Positions 8,297 through 17,817 of a DNA stretch of 64,000 nt are shown piece after piece. Below the pieces are notes generated by a model. It did no database searches, was not told the DNA's origin, and saw nothing but the letters and a program-made list of their open reading frames with translations. The position numbers and the translations under genes were made by a program. The DNA is from Microbulbifer sp. TB1203 (GTDB lineage: Bacteria; Pseudomonadota; Gammaproteobacteria; Pseudomonadales; Cellvibrionaceae), in the NCBI RefSeq assembly GCF_030997045.1, contig NZ_CP116899.1, positions 1-64,000 of the forward strand, read 5' to 3'. Numbering within the stretch: the first letter of the stretch is position 1; each line of letters starts with the position of its first letter.

Positions 8297-11071
8297 ATGA
8301 CGATAAAAACTCTCTTTGTCCGGACGATAATGTTTTTCAGTATCGGTGCCTTGTTATGCGCTTGCGATAAGCAAATGGCCAACCGTGAGGGTTCGAGCGA
8401 CCTTGCCGGGTCGCCGCAAGCGTCCGTTCGCGAGCGGATTCTGCTCGATCAAGGCTGGCGCTTTATGAAATACGCGTCGCTGGAGGACGCCGATGGGCTG
8501 ATCTACGATGTTCGCCCGGAGGTGAAAGAGCACCAGGACGACCGGCCCGCCGACGCCAAACCCACAGAGGCGGTCGCAGTCGAGTCGGACACGCCGGTGC
8601 TCAAGCCCTGGATTCTGCCCACGGCCAACGACTTCATCAAAGACCCCGCCAAACGGTTCCAGCGCCCATCGGGCGACCCGGGCAGGGATTTCCCGTTCGT
8701 ACAAACCGGGTTTGACGACAGCAATTGGGAAACCGTGCGTGTACCCCACGACTGGGCGATCGAGGGCCCGTTCCTGCCCGGCGAGAATGCCGCAGTCGGC
8801 GGCGGCATGGGCCGCCTGCCGAGCCCCGGGGTGGCCTGGTACCGGAACAAGCTCGATATTCCGGCGTCGGATGCCGGCAAATCCATTTTCCTCGATATCG
8901 ACGGTGCCATGTCCTACGCCATGGTGTGGCTGAACGGCCACCTGGTCGGCGGCTGGCCCTATGGCTACGCGTCCTGGCGCCTGGATATCACGCCCTTCGT
9001 GGTGCCGGGTGGCGAGAACCAACTGGCCATCCGCGTGGACAACCCGCCCGACTCTTCGCGCTGGTATCCGGGGGGTGGCATCTACCGCAATGTCTGGCTG
9101 ACCAAAACCCATCCCGTCCATATTGGCCAGTGGGGCACCCGCGTCACCACGCCCCAGGTGTCCGAAGCCTTCGCCAGGGTCCATTTGGCGGTGTCCATCG
9201 ATAACGACTCGGACAAGGGCGCCGCCGTGACCGCGGCTACAGAAATATACGCGCTGGATACGGAGGGCCGGAAAGTCGAGGAGGCGGTTGCCCGTTTCGA
9301 GCCGCTTCAGGTTGCGCTGACCGCCGGTGAAAGTGCCGAGCTGGAGAGCGCGGTTACCATTGAAAAACCCCGCCTCTGGGGACCGCCGCCCACACAGACG
9401 CCTCACCGCTATGTGGCCGTAACTACCCTGGAGCAGAACGGGCAAACCCTCGACCGCTACGAAACCCGCTTCGGCATTCGCGAGCTGCGCTTCGATTCGG
9501 AGCAGGGGGTATTCGTCAACGGCGAGCCCGTCTACCTGCAGGGCGCCAATCAGCACCACGACCTGGGCGCCCTCGGGGCGGCTTTTAATGTCCGCGCGGC
9601 CGAGCGCCAGTTGGAGATGCTGCGCGAGATGGGCGCCAATGCCATTCGCATCGCCCACAATCCGCCCGCGCCCGAACTGCTGGAGCTGACCGACCGGATG
9701 GGCTTTCTGGTGGTGAACGAAATCTACGATGCGTGGGAGCGGAAGAAAACACCGCTGGATTTCCATCTTATCTTTCCGGATTGGCATGAGCCGGACCTGC
9801 GCGCCTTTATTCGCCGCGACCGCAATCATCCCTCGGTAATTATGTGGAGCGTCGGCAACGAAGTCGGCGAGCAGTACACGGATGAGGCCGGGGCGGCCGT
9901 GGCGCAGCGTCTCCACGAGATCGCCAAACAAGAGGACCCCACCCGGCCGACGGCCGCGGCCATGAATTACGCCAAGCCGCATATGCCCCTGCCCGGGGTG
10001 ATGGACACCATCAGCCTGAACTACCAGGGTGAGGGCATCCGCGACGCGCCGGCCTACGCCGGTCTCCCGGGTATACGCACCGCGCCGCTGTACCCGGAAT
10101 TTCACAAAACCTTTCCCGACAAGCTGATCTTCAGCAGCGAAAACGCGGCCGCCGTGAGCTCCCGCGGGGAGTACCTTTTCCCCGTCACCGGGGAAATCAG
10201 TGCGCCGGTCAAGGACGGCGACGGCGGCGATCCGCAGTCCGGCCAGGTGAGCGCCTACGAACTCTACACCACGCCCTTCGGCTCCTCCGCCGACAAGGTC
10301 TTCGGCTCCCTGGCGAAGCATCCCTATGTCGGCGGCGGCTTCGTGTGGAGCGGCTGGGACTACCTGGGCGAGCCCACGCCCTACTATTCCTCGCGCAGTT
10401 CCTACTTCGGCGTCATCGACCTGGCTGGATTCAAGAAGGATCGCTTCTACCTCTATCAGTCCCACTGGCGGCCCGACCTGCCCATGGCGCACATACTGCC
10501 GCACTGGAACTGGCCGGAGCGTATCGGTGAGGTGACCCCGGTGCACGTGTTCACCTCGGGCGACGAAGCGGAGCTGTTCCTGAACGGCGAATCCCTGGGG
10601 CGCAGGAAAAAGGGGGAATACGAGTACCGTTTGCGTTGGGACCATGTGAAATACCAACCCGGTGAGTTGAAAGTGGTGGCCTACAAGAAGGGCGAACGAT
10701 GGGCCACAGCCAGTGTGCGCACTACCGGCGCACCGGCCGCGCTCGAAGCCGAAGCGGATCGGCCGGTTATTCGGGCCGACGGCCTCGACCTGGCCTTCGT
10801 GACGGTGAAGGTGGTCGACGAAGACGGGCTGGTGGTACCCCGGACGCACAACGATCTCACCTTCACCGTCGAGGGGCCCGGTGAATTGGTGGCGACGGAC
10901 AATGGCGATCCCACCAGCATGGTGTCCTTCGCTTCGGCGGAGCGCGCGGCCTTCAACGGCCTGTGCCTGGCGATCGTGCGTGCCAAACCGGGTCAGGCGG
11001 GCGAGATCAAGCTCACCGTGTCGGGCGAGGGCCTGCGGGATGCGGTGATCGATATCGCGGCCGAGGGGTAA
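8297..11071 (+). CDS. GH2 glycoside hydrolase (beta-galactosidase-type), lipoprotein
   Basis: Retaining exo-beta-glycosidase, probably membrane-anchored in the periplasm. The 924-residue protein has a lipobox LCAC near residue 23, the jelly-roll sugar-binding domain, the immunoglobulin-like domain, and the TIM barrel with acid/base Glu522 in GNEVGE and nucleophile Glu615 in SSENAA. A DUF4982-type domain follows (ELFLNGESLGRRKKGEYEY). It lacks the Asn-x-Lys glucuronate motif found in the second GH2 of this locus, so a neutral sugar (galactoside, or a xylan side chain) is the likelier target. The gene lies 156 bp after GH115 in the same direction. Its codon use is clearly more GC-rich than that of the GH115 gene. 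Confidence 0.9.
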   Translation: MTIKTLFVRTIMFFSIGALLCACDKQMANREGSSDLAGSPQASVRERILLDQGWRFMKYASLEDADGLIYDVRPEVKEHQDDRPADAKPTEAVAVESDTPVLKPWILPTANDFIKDPAKRFQRPSGDPGRDFPFVQTGFDDSNWETVRVPHDWAIEGPFLPGENAAVGGGMGRLPSPGVAWYRNKLDIPASDAGKSIFLDIDGAMSYAMVWLNGHLVGGWPYGYASWRLDITPFVVPGGENQLAIRVDNPPDSSRWYPGGGIYRNVWLTKTHPVHIGQWGTRVTTPQVSEAFARVHLAVSIDNDSDKGAAVTAATEIYALDTEGRKVEEAVARFEPLQVALTAGESAELESAVTIEKPRLWGPPPTQTPHRYVAVTTLEQNGQTLDRYETRFGIRELRFDSEQGVFVNGEPVYLQGANQHHDLGALGAAFNVRAAERQLEMLREMGANAIRIAHNPPAPELLELTDRMGFLVVNEIYDAWERKKTPLDFHLIFPDWHEPDLRAFIRRDRNHPSVIMWSVGNEVGEQYTDEAGAAVAQRLHEIAKQEDPTRPTAAAMNYAKPHMPLPGVMDTISLNYQGEGIRDAPAYAGLPGIRTAPLYPEFHKTFPDKLIFSSENAAAVSSRGEYLFPVTGEISAPVKDGDGGDPQSGQVSAYELYTTPFGSSADKVFGSLAKHPYVGGGFVWSGWDYLGEPTPYYSSRSSYFGVIDLAGFKKDRFYLYQSHWRPDLPMAHILPHWNWPERIGEVTPVHVFTSGDEAELFLNGESLGRRKKGEYEYRLRWDHVKYQPGELKVVAYKKGERWATASVRTTGAPAALEAEADRPVIRADGLDLAFVTVKVVDEDGLVVPRTHNDLTFTVEGPGELVATDNGDPTSMVSFASAERAAFNGLCLAIVRAKPGQAGEIKLTVSGEGLRDAVIDIAAEG

Positions 11072-11082
11072 CTACTCCCTCC

Positions 11083-11126
11083 CTGTAGGAGCGGCGGAGC
11101 GGCCATCCGCCGTTGGCCGCGATCAG
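11083..11126. repeat. Half copy of the CTGTAGGAGCGG repeat
   Basis: CTGTAGGAGCGGCGGAGCGG and a following TGGCCGCGATC match one arm of the palindromic family also found near 21.8, 22.8 and 56.4 kb. The second arm is missing; a small palindrome GTAGGGTGCGCACGGCGTAC follows directly. Confidence 0.6.
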
Positions 11127-11207
11127 TCGTAGGGTGCGCACGGCGTACCCTACGGCAGTTAACTCAAACAGGAAGAGCAGTAAGTTAAGAGTCAGTGCAG
11201 CAATTTT

Positions 11208-11288
11208 TGTAGGATGGGCAAAGCGAAGCGTGCCCATCAAGGCCGCGGAAGATGGGCACGTCGCCGCGCTCCTCTGCCCATCCTACAA
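11208..11288. repeat. Long imperfect hairpin repeat (TGTAGGATGGGCA family)
   Basis: The outer arms TGTAGGATGGGCA and TGCCCATCCTACA are inverted about 50 bp apart with further internal pairing (GTGCCCATCA / GATGGGCAC). Closely related copies occur at 17.8 and 54.2 kb. It lies in the leader region of the mannonate dehydratase gene. Confidence 0.85.
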
Positions 11289-11336
11289 GGAGAGCCGGCT
11301 TATCCTGGTGCCGTTCAATTCAAAGAGATACCGACC

Positions 11337-12554
11337 ATGAAAATCATAGACGCCAAGGTGATTGTGACTTGCCCGGGCAGAAATTTTGTGACGCTGAAGG
11401 TGCTGACTGACGAAGGCGTCTACGGCCTGGGTGATGCCACCCTCAACGGCCGGGAGCTGGCCGTGGTGTCTTATCTTCAGGATCACGTGGTGCCCTGCCT
11501 GATCGGTCGCGACCCGCAGCAGATCGAGGATATTTGGCAGTACCTCTATCGCGGTGCCTATTGGCGTCGGGGGCCGGTGACCATGACCGCGATTGCGGCG
11601 GTGGATACCGCTCTCTGGGATATCAAAGCCAAAATTGCCGGCTTGCCGCTCTACCAGTTGCTCGGGGGAAAGTCCCGCGACGGCGTTATGGTCTATGGCC
11701 ACGCCAACGGCGGCGATATTGAGGAAACCGTGGATGAGGTTGCGCGCTCTATTGAGCTGGGTTACAAGGCGATTCGCGCCCAGAGCGGCATTCCCGGCCT
11801 GTCGTCTACCTACGGGGTCAGCAAAAACAGCAAGGACAGAAGACACTACGAACCGGCCGATGCCGCCCTGCCTACCGAGAGCCGGTGGTCGACGGAAAAG
11901 TACTTGGCGTTCGTCCCCAAACTGTTCGACAGGTTGCGCGAGAAATTTGGTTTCGAGCACCACCTGCTCCACGACGTTCACCACCGCCTCACCCCGATAG
12001 AGGCGGCCCGGGTAGGCAAAGATCTGGAACCCTACCGCCTGTTTTGGATGGAAGACAGTGTGCCCGCTGAAAACCAGGAGAGTTTCCGCCTGATTCGCCA
12101 GCATACGACCACCCCTCTGGCGGTCGGAGAGGTTTTCAACTCTATCCACGACTGCCAGCAATTGATTACCGAGCAGCTGATCGACTATATCCGCACAACT
12201 GTTGTTCACGCGGGCGGCATTTCGCATTTGCGCCGTATTGCCAACCTGGCTGACCTCTACCATGTGCGTACGGGTAGTCACGGAGCCACGGACCTGTCCC
12301 CGGTGTGCATGGGCGCCGCGCTGCACTTCGATACCTGGGTGCCCAATTTCGGTATCCAGGAATATATGCCGCACACTGAAGCAACCGATGAAGTATTCCC
12401 GCACGATTATCACTTTGCCGATGGCTACTTGTATCCCGGGGACAAGCCCGGTCATGGTGTGGATATCAACGAAGAGCTGGCAGCCGAGTACCCCTACAAG
12501 CCCGCCTACCTGCCGGTAAACCGCCTGCAGGACGGAACCTTGTTCAACTGGTAA
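11337..12554 (+). CDS. manD: D-mannonate dehydratase (enolase superfamily)
   Basis: Converts D-mannonate to 2-keto-3-deoxygluconate in the hexuronate pathway, the fate of glucuronate released by the neighbouring alpha-glucuronidase. The 405-residue protein matches the ManD/RspA subgroup from its first residues (MKIIDAKVIVTCPGRNFVTL) through HDVHHRLTPIEAARVGKDLE, WMEDSVPAENQ, and GSHGATDLSPVCMGAALHFD, which carry the metal ligands and the family His. The start is the ATG aligned with family N-termini; an upstream in-frame extension runs through the hairpin repeat and is not credible. It sits between GH2 and CE2 genes. Some RspA-like members are weak or inactive on mannonate, so the activity is probable but not certain. 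Confidence 0.9.
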   Translation: MKIIDAKVIVTCPGRNFVTLKVLTDEGVYGLGDATLNGRELAVVSYLQDHVVPCLIGRDPQQIEDIWQYLYRGAYWRRGPVTMTAIAAVDTALWDIKAKIAGLPLYQLLGGKSRDGVMVYGHANGGDIEETVDEVARSIELGYKAIRAQSGIPGLSSTYGVSKNSKDRRHYEPADAALPTESRWSTEKYLAFVPKLFDRLREKFGFEHHLLHDVHHRLTPIEAARVGKDLEPYRLFWMEDSVPAENQESFRLIRQHTTTPLAVGEVFNSIHDCQQLITEQLIDYIRTTVVHAGGISHLRRIANLADLYHVRTGSHGATDLSPVCMGAALHFDTWVPNFGIQEYMPHTEATDEVFPHDYHFADGYLYPGDKPGHGVDINEELAAEYPYKPAYLPVNRLQDGTLFNW

Positions 12555-12659
12555 TCGCCCAGGGCAGTAAATTTTTTAACCGCCTCAAGAAAAAACTGTT
12601 CAATGCCCTCCCGGCCGCCAATGCGGCCGGTCGCTGCCCTTAAGAGTTGGTTTGAGAAA

Positions 12660-13793
12660 ATGAAAAAATACGCAATCTTCTTCATAGTCACGGCATTGTT
12701 AATCAGTACATCAGGATGTGCTAATGAGAAGGCGCTTTATGCCGCAGAAACAAGCAGTGGGGCTGGACATGCGCCACTATTGGACAATTCAGCAGAATTT
12801 GAACAATTCACGGCCGTACAGCCTGCTGACCCCAATATAGAGTATTACGGCCGCTGGGACAAAAGTGATCCGGATTCCTATCACAGCTATTGGGGTGGAG
12901 CATACCTGAAGGTCAGGTTTACGGGTGCGAATGTACAAATCAAGTTAAACAAAACAGCGACACTTCTTGTGAAGATTGACGATGCCGCTGATAAATTGTT
13001 CAGCAATGTCAATGGGACTGTTGATTTAACGCCTAACGGGCTACCTTCAGGAACGCATACGCTAAGGGTTGCAGCACAGTTTGATGAAAATGAAATCGCA
13101 TTTAACGGTTTGGTTCTTGATTCGGGTGCAAAGACGGTAGCACCTTCCAGTTCCAACAATAGGATCGTCGAGTTCATTGGTGATTCGATTACTACCGGTG
13201 CGGATACCGCCTATGGGAATGGCGCTGCATTTGCATGGTTGGTCGGCGACTCGTTGGGTGTCGAGCATACGCAGATTTCAGATCCTGGCATAGCGCTTGT
13301 GGATGGATACGGAGCGCATCCTGTAGGAATGGAATCCGCCTATTCCAAATTGCAAACACCCAATTACACAACAACGTCAAACTGGGACTTTTCAACCTAT
13401 ACTCCTGCGGCCATTGTCGTAAACCTGGGCTCAAACGATCATTACACCGACATCGAACCGGCGCTTTTCCAAAGTCGTTACATCGATTTCCTGGCATACC
13501 TGAGGCACATTTACCCCAACGCCGAGATATTCGGTCTAAGACTGTTTAACGGTTGGTTTGAGTCTGAAGTCAAAAATGCGGTAGATGCCAGAATCGCAGC
13601 GGGTGATGCCAAGGTTCACTATATTGACACCACCGGGTGGCTTGAGGGGTATGGAACTGCCAATCCGGTAGACTATGTAAAGAAAAGCAGTCCGAGTGTT
13701 CACCCATCCCCTCTGGGTCATGCAAAGGTCGCCAAACAATTGGCTCCTGTTTTAAAGCCTTACCTGGACAGTACACGGAGTTCGAATCCATGA
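12660..13793 (+). CDS. CE2-family acetyl (xylan) esterase
   Basis: Two-domain esterase expected to deacetylate xylo-oligosaccharides. The 377-residue product has an N-terminal secretion signal ending in a possible lipobox (TSGC), a jelly-roll domain (about residues 45-160; EYYGRWDKSDPDSYHSYWGG) and an SGNH/GDSL domain with Ser176 in FIGDSIT, the NLGSNDH block and His348 in SVHPSPLGH. This arrangement is that of carbohydrate esterase family 2. The start is the ATG just before KKYAIFF, after a TTGAG purine patch; upstream codons cover a GC hairpin (12611-12630). The stop overlaps the GH43 start by four bases, so the two are probably co-translated. Confidence 0.88.
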   Translation: MKKYAIFFIVTALLISTSGCANEKALYAAETSSGAGHAPLLDNSAEFEQFTAVQPADPNIEYYGRWDKSDPDSYHSYWGGAYLKVRFTGANVQIKLNKTATLLVKIDDAADKLFSNVNGTVDLTPNGLPSGTHTLRVAAQFDENEIAFNGLVLDSGAKTVAPSSSNNRIVEFIGDSITTGADTAYGNGAAFAWLVGDSLGVEHTQISDPGIALVDGYGAHPVGMESAYSKLQTPNYTTTSNWDFSTYTPAAIVVNLGSNDHYTDIEPALFQSRYIDFLAYLRHIYPNAEIFGLRLFNGWFESEVKNAVDARIAAGDAKVHYIDTTGWLEGYGTANPVDYVKKSSPSVHPSPLGHAKVAKQLAPVLKPYLDSTRSSNP

Positions 13794-14677
13794 AAAAACC
13801 TCTCGTTATTGCAGTGGGGTTGCTGGCAGCAACCTCCGCATTCGGCCAGGAGGTCATCCTGCCCGATTTCCACGCTGATCCGTCCGCGCGGGTATTTGGT
13901 CAAAAACTGTATGTTTATCCGTCCCACGATGCCAAGGGCGCTCGCAACTGGAAAGGCATGGTGGATTGGCATGTTTTTTCCACGGACGATATGAAGACAT
14001 GGACCGATCATGGTGTCATTTTCAGCCTCGAAGACATTGCCTGGGCTGATGAGGAGGCATGGGCGCCGGATTGCATAGAGCGAAACGGAAAATACTATTT
14101 TTATTTTACCGCAGGAGGACAGATTGGCGTAGCCGTAGGAGACTCACCCGTCGGACCATTTAAGGACGCACTTGGCGAGCCCTTGGTGAAAAAGCATGAG
14201 GCGGGAATTGAATATATGATCGATCCCAATGTTTTTATAGACGACGATGGTCAGGCATATCTATACGTCGGCGGCGCTAAGCAGCTGGGCGTGGTGAAAT
14301 TAAAAGAAGACATGATTACCCGCGATGGGCCAATTCAGCGTTTGGATATGACCGGGTTCTACGAAGGCCTCTGGGTTCACAAACGCAATGGAATTTACTA
14401 CGCAAGCTATCCCACCAGGCCACCCGAACAGCGTGAAGCCAATCGAATGCTTTACAGCACCGCCAAGAGCCCGTTGGGCCCGTTTGAATTCAAGGGAGAG
14501 ATAATAGATAGCCATTCGTTCAACGTTCATGGGTCGATTACCGACTTCAAAGACCAGTGGTATCTTTTCTATCATGTCGAGGGGCCCAGCCACTGGGAGC
14601 GGCGTGTATCCATGGCGCCGCTGTCTTACAATGATGATGGCACGATTCAACCGATAGAAATCCCGCCTTTGAAATAA
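13790..14677 (+). CDS. GH43-family arabinosidase/xylosidase
   Basis: Five-bladed beta-propeller glycosidase, predicted to remove arabinosyl or xylosyl residues from hemicellulose. The 295-residue protein has a Sec signal (cut after AFG, about residue 19) and the three GH43 acids: Asp30 in FHADPSA, Asp145 in YMIDPNVF, and Glu192 in FYEGLWVHK. It consists of the propeller alone with no added binding domain. It starts inside the last codon of the CE2 gene (ATGA). The exact linkage specificity cannot be read from the sequence. Confidence 0.9.
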   Translation: MKKPLVIAVGLLAATSAFGQEVILPDFHADPSARVFGQKLYVYPSHDAKGARNWKGMVDWHVFSTDDMKTWTDHGVIFSLEDIAWADEEAWAPDCIERNGKYYFYFTAGGQIGVAVGDSPVGPFKDALGEPLVKKHEAGIEYMIDPNVFIDDDGQAYLYVGGAKQLGVVKLKEDMITRDGPIQRLDMTGFYEGLWVHKRNGIYYASYPTRPPEQREANRMLYSTAKSPLGPFEFKGEIIDSHSFNVHGSITDFKDQWYLFYHVEGPSHWERRVSMAPLSYNDDGTIQPIEIPPLK

Positions 14678-14708
14678 AAAGCGACTTGATCGGGTAAATG
14701 GCGATTTG

Positions 14709-14860
14709 TAGATACTCTGTTTAAAATCCGGTATTTATAGGCTTGTCATACCGGCGCGGGAATGACGAGCGTACTTGGTAGGGGCGAACCTTGTGTTCGC
14801 CCGGGCGGGCCACGGGCCCGCTTGCCGAGCTGGAGCTCGGCGTTCCCAGGGTTCTGACCC
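14709..14860. repeat. Intergenic repeat cluster
   Basis: Starts with TAGATACTCTGTTT and a GTCAT motif, a unit repeated twice near 17.6 kb. Two hairpins follow: CGAACCTTGTGTTCG with GGGCGGGCCACGGGCCCG, and GAGCTGGAGCTC. It separates the GH43 gene from the second GH2 gene and probably ends or attenuates transcription; no coding content is seen. Confidence 0.6.
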
Positions 14861-14881
14861 TCTAATCTTCGTAACAATGTG

Positions 14882-16744
14882 ATGCTTATGATTAAAAAAT
14901 TATTGAGTTTCTTTGCAATTACCCTGATTGCCCTGGACTCCACAGCGATGGAAAAATTGATCGTCAACACCGACAGCAGGGAGTCGATCTCTCTGAACGG
15001 CACCTGGCACTATATCGTCGATCCCTACGAAACCGGCTTCTATACCTACCGGTACAAGGAGCGGGGGGAGGGCGACCGGGAGGCCTACTGGAACCGGCCG
15101 GTGGCGAAGGATAAGCTCGACCGGCTGGAACACGGCTATCGGGACCCCTACACCATTCAAGTGCCCGGGGACTGGAATTCCCAGAGCGATACGCTCACCT
15201 ACTACGAAGGTACCATCTGGTACCAGCGGGATTTCGACCTGCGAGAACTGAAAAGGGGAGAGAGGGCATTCCTGTACTTCGGCGCGGTCAACTATGAAGC
15301 TCATGTCTACTTGAATGGCAAAAAGCTGGGCATGCACAAGGGTGGCTTTACGCCGTTCAACTTTGAAATCCCCGCGGATGTCCTCAAGACCAAAGACAAT
15401 TTCCTCGTAGTGAAGGTGGACAACAAACGCCACCCGCAGGAAATTCCCACGGTCAATACCGACTGGTGGAACTACGGCGGTATCACCCGGGACGTCAAGC
15501 TGCTGGTCACGCCGGACAATTTTATTCAGCAGTATGCCCTGCAGTTGGACCCGGCACAGGATATCCGCAAGGCCAAGAAGGACAGCCGCTTTCTGGTGTC
15601 CGGCAGCGTCGACCTGAACAGGGAGGCCGGCAAGGGCGACGTGACCATCGCCGTCCCGGAACTCGGCTTCGAGCGCCGTTTCCCGGTGAGCGGCAGCCGG
15701 CTGGAATTCGAATTCGAGCTGGAAGACCTGGGGCTCTGGTCTCCCGGCAGCCCCAAGCTGTACCAGGTGAAGCTGGACTTCAACGGCGAGACGCTTACGG
15801 ACAGCATCGGCTTCCGCAAGATCGAGACCGCCGGCAAAAAGATACTGTTGAACGGCGAGCAGGTATTCCTGCGCGGCATCAGTGTTCACGAGGAGATTCC
15901 CCAGCAGGTGCGGAGGGCCTTCAGTACGGAGGACGCGGAACAGCTCCTCACCTGGGCGAAGGAACTGAACGCCAACATGGTGCGCCTCGCTCACTATCCC
16001 CACAACGAGCAGATGACCCGTATGGCAGATGCCATGGGAATACTGGTGTGGTCGGAGATTCCCGTCTACTGGACTATCGACTTCGGCAGTGATGAGGTGC
16101 TGGGCAAGGCCAAAACCCAACTGGAGGAAATGATCGTCCGGGACAGGAACCGGGCCTCGGTGATCATCTGGTCTGTCGGCAACGAGACACCAGTCAGCCC
16201 CCTGCGCACCAGCTTTATGAAATCACTGATCGATAAGGCCAGATCCCTCGATGACAGCCGCCTGATTTCCGCGGCGCTGGAAGTCGGCTACAACGAAGGG
16301 GTCAACCGCATCGACGATCCGTTGGGTGAATTTACCGATATCGTATCGGTGAATGAATATCTGGGCTGGTACGGCGGTCTGCCGGATGACTGCCGCACCG
16401 CAAAGTGGGAAGTCGCCTATGACAAGCCGCTGTTCTTCAGCGAAACCGGGGCCGGAGCCAAAGGTGGTTTTTATGCCGACGAGAAAACCCGCTGGAGCGA
16501 AGAGTTCCAGGAGTGGTTTTACAAAGAACAGGTGGCCATGTTCAAGCGGATGCCGGACAACTACAGCGGTCTCTCTCCCTGGATACTGGCGGATTTCCGC
16601 TCACCCCGTAGAAACCATCCGATTTATCAGCAGGGCTGGAACCGCAAAGGCCTGATCGATGATAAAGGCATCAAGAAAAAGGCCTTCGGGGTGTTGAGGG
16701 AATATTATGAAGAGATTGAGTCCGGCGCGGGCAAACTGGATTAG
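14882..16744 (+). CDS. GH2 beta-glucuronidase-like enzyme
   Basis: Predicted periplasmic beta-glucuronidase or related GH2 exo-enzyme. The roughly 620-residue protein has a signal peptide ending near STA-M and the three GH2 domains. Acid/base Glu435 is in SVGNET and nucleophile Glu521 in FFSETGAG. Asn587 and Lys589 (GWNRKGL) match the Asn-x-Lys motif that binds the substrate carboxylate in characterised beta-glucuronidases. Several start codons lie together (GTG, ATG, then ATG two codons later) with no clear Shine-Dalgarno, so the start is uncertain by a few codons. It ends the run of carbohydrate genes. The motif is visible; the substrate is inferred. Confidence 0.87.
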   Translation: MLMIKKLLSFFAITLIALDSTAMEKLIVNTDSRESISLNGTWHYIVDPYETGFYTYRYKERGEGDREAYWNRPVAKDKLDRLEHGYRDPYTIQVPGDWNSQSDTLTYYEGTIWYQRDFDLRELKRGERAFLYFGAVNYEAHVYLNGKKLGMHKGGFTPFNFEIPADVLKTKDNFLVVKVDNKRHPQEIPTVNTDWWNYGGITRDVKLLVTPDNFIQQYALQLDPAQDIRKAKKDSRFLVSGSVDLNREAGKGDVTIAVPELGFERRFPVSGSRLEFEFELEDLGLWSPGSPKLYQVKLDFNGETLTDSIGFRKIETAGKKILLNGEQVFLRGISVHEEIPQQVRRAFSTEDAEQLLTWAKELNANMVRLAHYPHNEQMTRMADAMGILVWSEIPVYWTIDFGSDEVLGKAKTQLEEMIVRDRNRASVIIWSVGNETPVSPLRTSFMKSLIDKARSLDDSRLISAALEVGYNEGVNRIDDPLGEFTDIVSVNEYLGWYGGLPDDCRTAKWEVAYDKPLFFSETGAGAKGGFYADEKTRWSEEFQEWFYKEQVAMFKRMPDNYSGLSPWILADFRSPRRNHPIYQQGWNRKGLIDDKGIKKKAFGVLREYYEEIESGAGKLD

Positions 16745-16801
16745 TTGAGGGGAAAATTTGTCGGTACACTGGCGCGAAATGGAGCTGTACAGGAGCTGTT
16801 C

Positions 16802-17596
16802 ATGGCTACTCCACAACCGCGTCTGCTGACGGTTGTCCGCAAGCGCCAACTGACTCCCAATATGATCCGCATAACCCTGGGCGGGGAGGATCTGCGGGGC
16901 TTTCCCGAAGACCAGGCGAGCGGCTATGTGAAGCTGGTGTTCCCGCCGCAAGGGGAGAGCGAGCTGGCGCCGATGGGGGTGAAGGCAGTGGACAGAAGGG
17001 GCAAGAGAAACCGTCTGCGCTCCTACACCATCCGCGCTTTCGACCCACAAGCTCTGCAGCTGGACCTGGACTTCGTCGCCCACGGCGACAACGGTCCCGC
17101 CTCCGCCTGGGCGATGGACTGTGCGGAGGGCGACCGCATCACCGTGCTCGGCCCGGGCCCGAAGAAGCTGGTGGATATGCAGGCCGACTGGTTTTTCCTC
17201 GCCGCCGATATGACCGCGCTGCCGGCGCTCAGCGTCAATCTGGAACGGATGCCGCGGAACGCCCGGGGCTATGCGGTGATCGAGATCCTGGAAGAGGGGG
17301 ACAGGCAGGAGATAGACGCGCCGCCGGGTGTGGAATTTCACTGGGTGACCAATCCGCACCCGGACAGGCCCAACACCGTGCTGGCGGATGCGGTAAGGGC
17401 GCTGCCGTGGCAGCCGGGCCGGGTCAATGTGTGGGCCGCCTGTGAGTTCGACACCATGCGCAGCCTGCGCGCCTATTTCAAAAAGGAGCGCGATGTCGGC
17501 CGCGGCGATGTCTACGCGAGCAGCTACTGGAAAATGGGTGAGCCCGATGAGGGCAACAAGGCGGCGAAGAGAGAGGACCCGGAAGCGGACCTGTAG
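16802..17596 (+). CDS. Siderophore-interacting protein (ViuB-type ferric reductase)
   Basis: Cytoplasmic FAD protein of the SIP/ViuB family that releases iron from ferric siderophores by reduction. The 264-residue product has the FAD-binding motif RLRSYTIRAF in the first half, the LGPGPKK turn, and a C-terminal NADPH-type domain ending with the family's SYWKMGEPDEGN. The start chosen is the ATG after CAGGAG, not the longer frame beginning at the previous stop. It has no functional link to the carbohydrate genes before it, and no siderophore synthesis genes are in the window. Confidence 0.9.
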   Translation: MATPQPRLLTVVRKRQLTPNMIRITLGGEDLRGFPEDQASGYVKLVFPPQGESELAPMGVKAVDRRGKRNRLRSYTIRAFDPQALQLDLDFVAHGDNGPASAWAMDCAEGDRITVLGPGPKKLVDMQADWFFLAADMTALPALSVNLERMPRNARGYAVIEILEEGDRQEIDAPPGVEFHWVTNPHPDRPNTVLADAVRALPWQPGRVNVWAACEFDTMRSLRAYFKKERDVGRGDVYASSYWKMGEPDEGNKAAKREDPEADL

Positions 17597-17780
17597 ATGC
17601 TCTGTTTCCGATCAAGCTTTTATTGACGTGTCATGCCAGTATGCACAGGAATGACGCGAGAGCGTTATAGATATCTGTTTGAAATCAAGTTTTCATTGAC
17701 TCGTCATACCGGCGCAGGCCGGTATCCAGTCTAGTGGCACGTGGATTCCGGCCTACGCCGGAACGACGAAAACGCAATGG
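17594..17780. repeat. Tandem GTCAT-type repeat units
   Basis: Two copies of a roughly 40-base unit (TAGATGCTCTGTTT..ATTGAC..GTCAT and TAGATATCTGTTT..ATTGAC..GTCAT) start at 17594 and 17668. A third, more diverged copy is at 14709. The second leads into a palindrome of the widespread proteobacterial type (ACCGGCGCAGGCCGGTAT, then GATTCCGGCCTACGCCGGAA). Confidence 0.7.
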
Positions 17781-17817
17781 GCGGACATCTGGTTCGCCCT
17801 GCGGTAGGGTTAGGGGC

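Noticed and set aside
8354..10849. Very long minus-strand open frame (831 codons) across the first GH2 gene
   Set aside because: It is the mirror of a GC-rich coding frame; the translation has no domain pattern and is rich in His, Gly and Arg, while the plus-strand frame is a complete GH2 enzyme.
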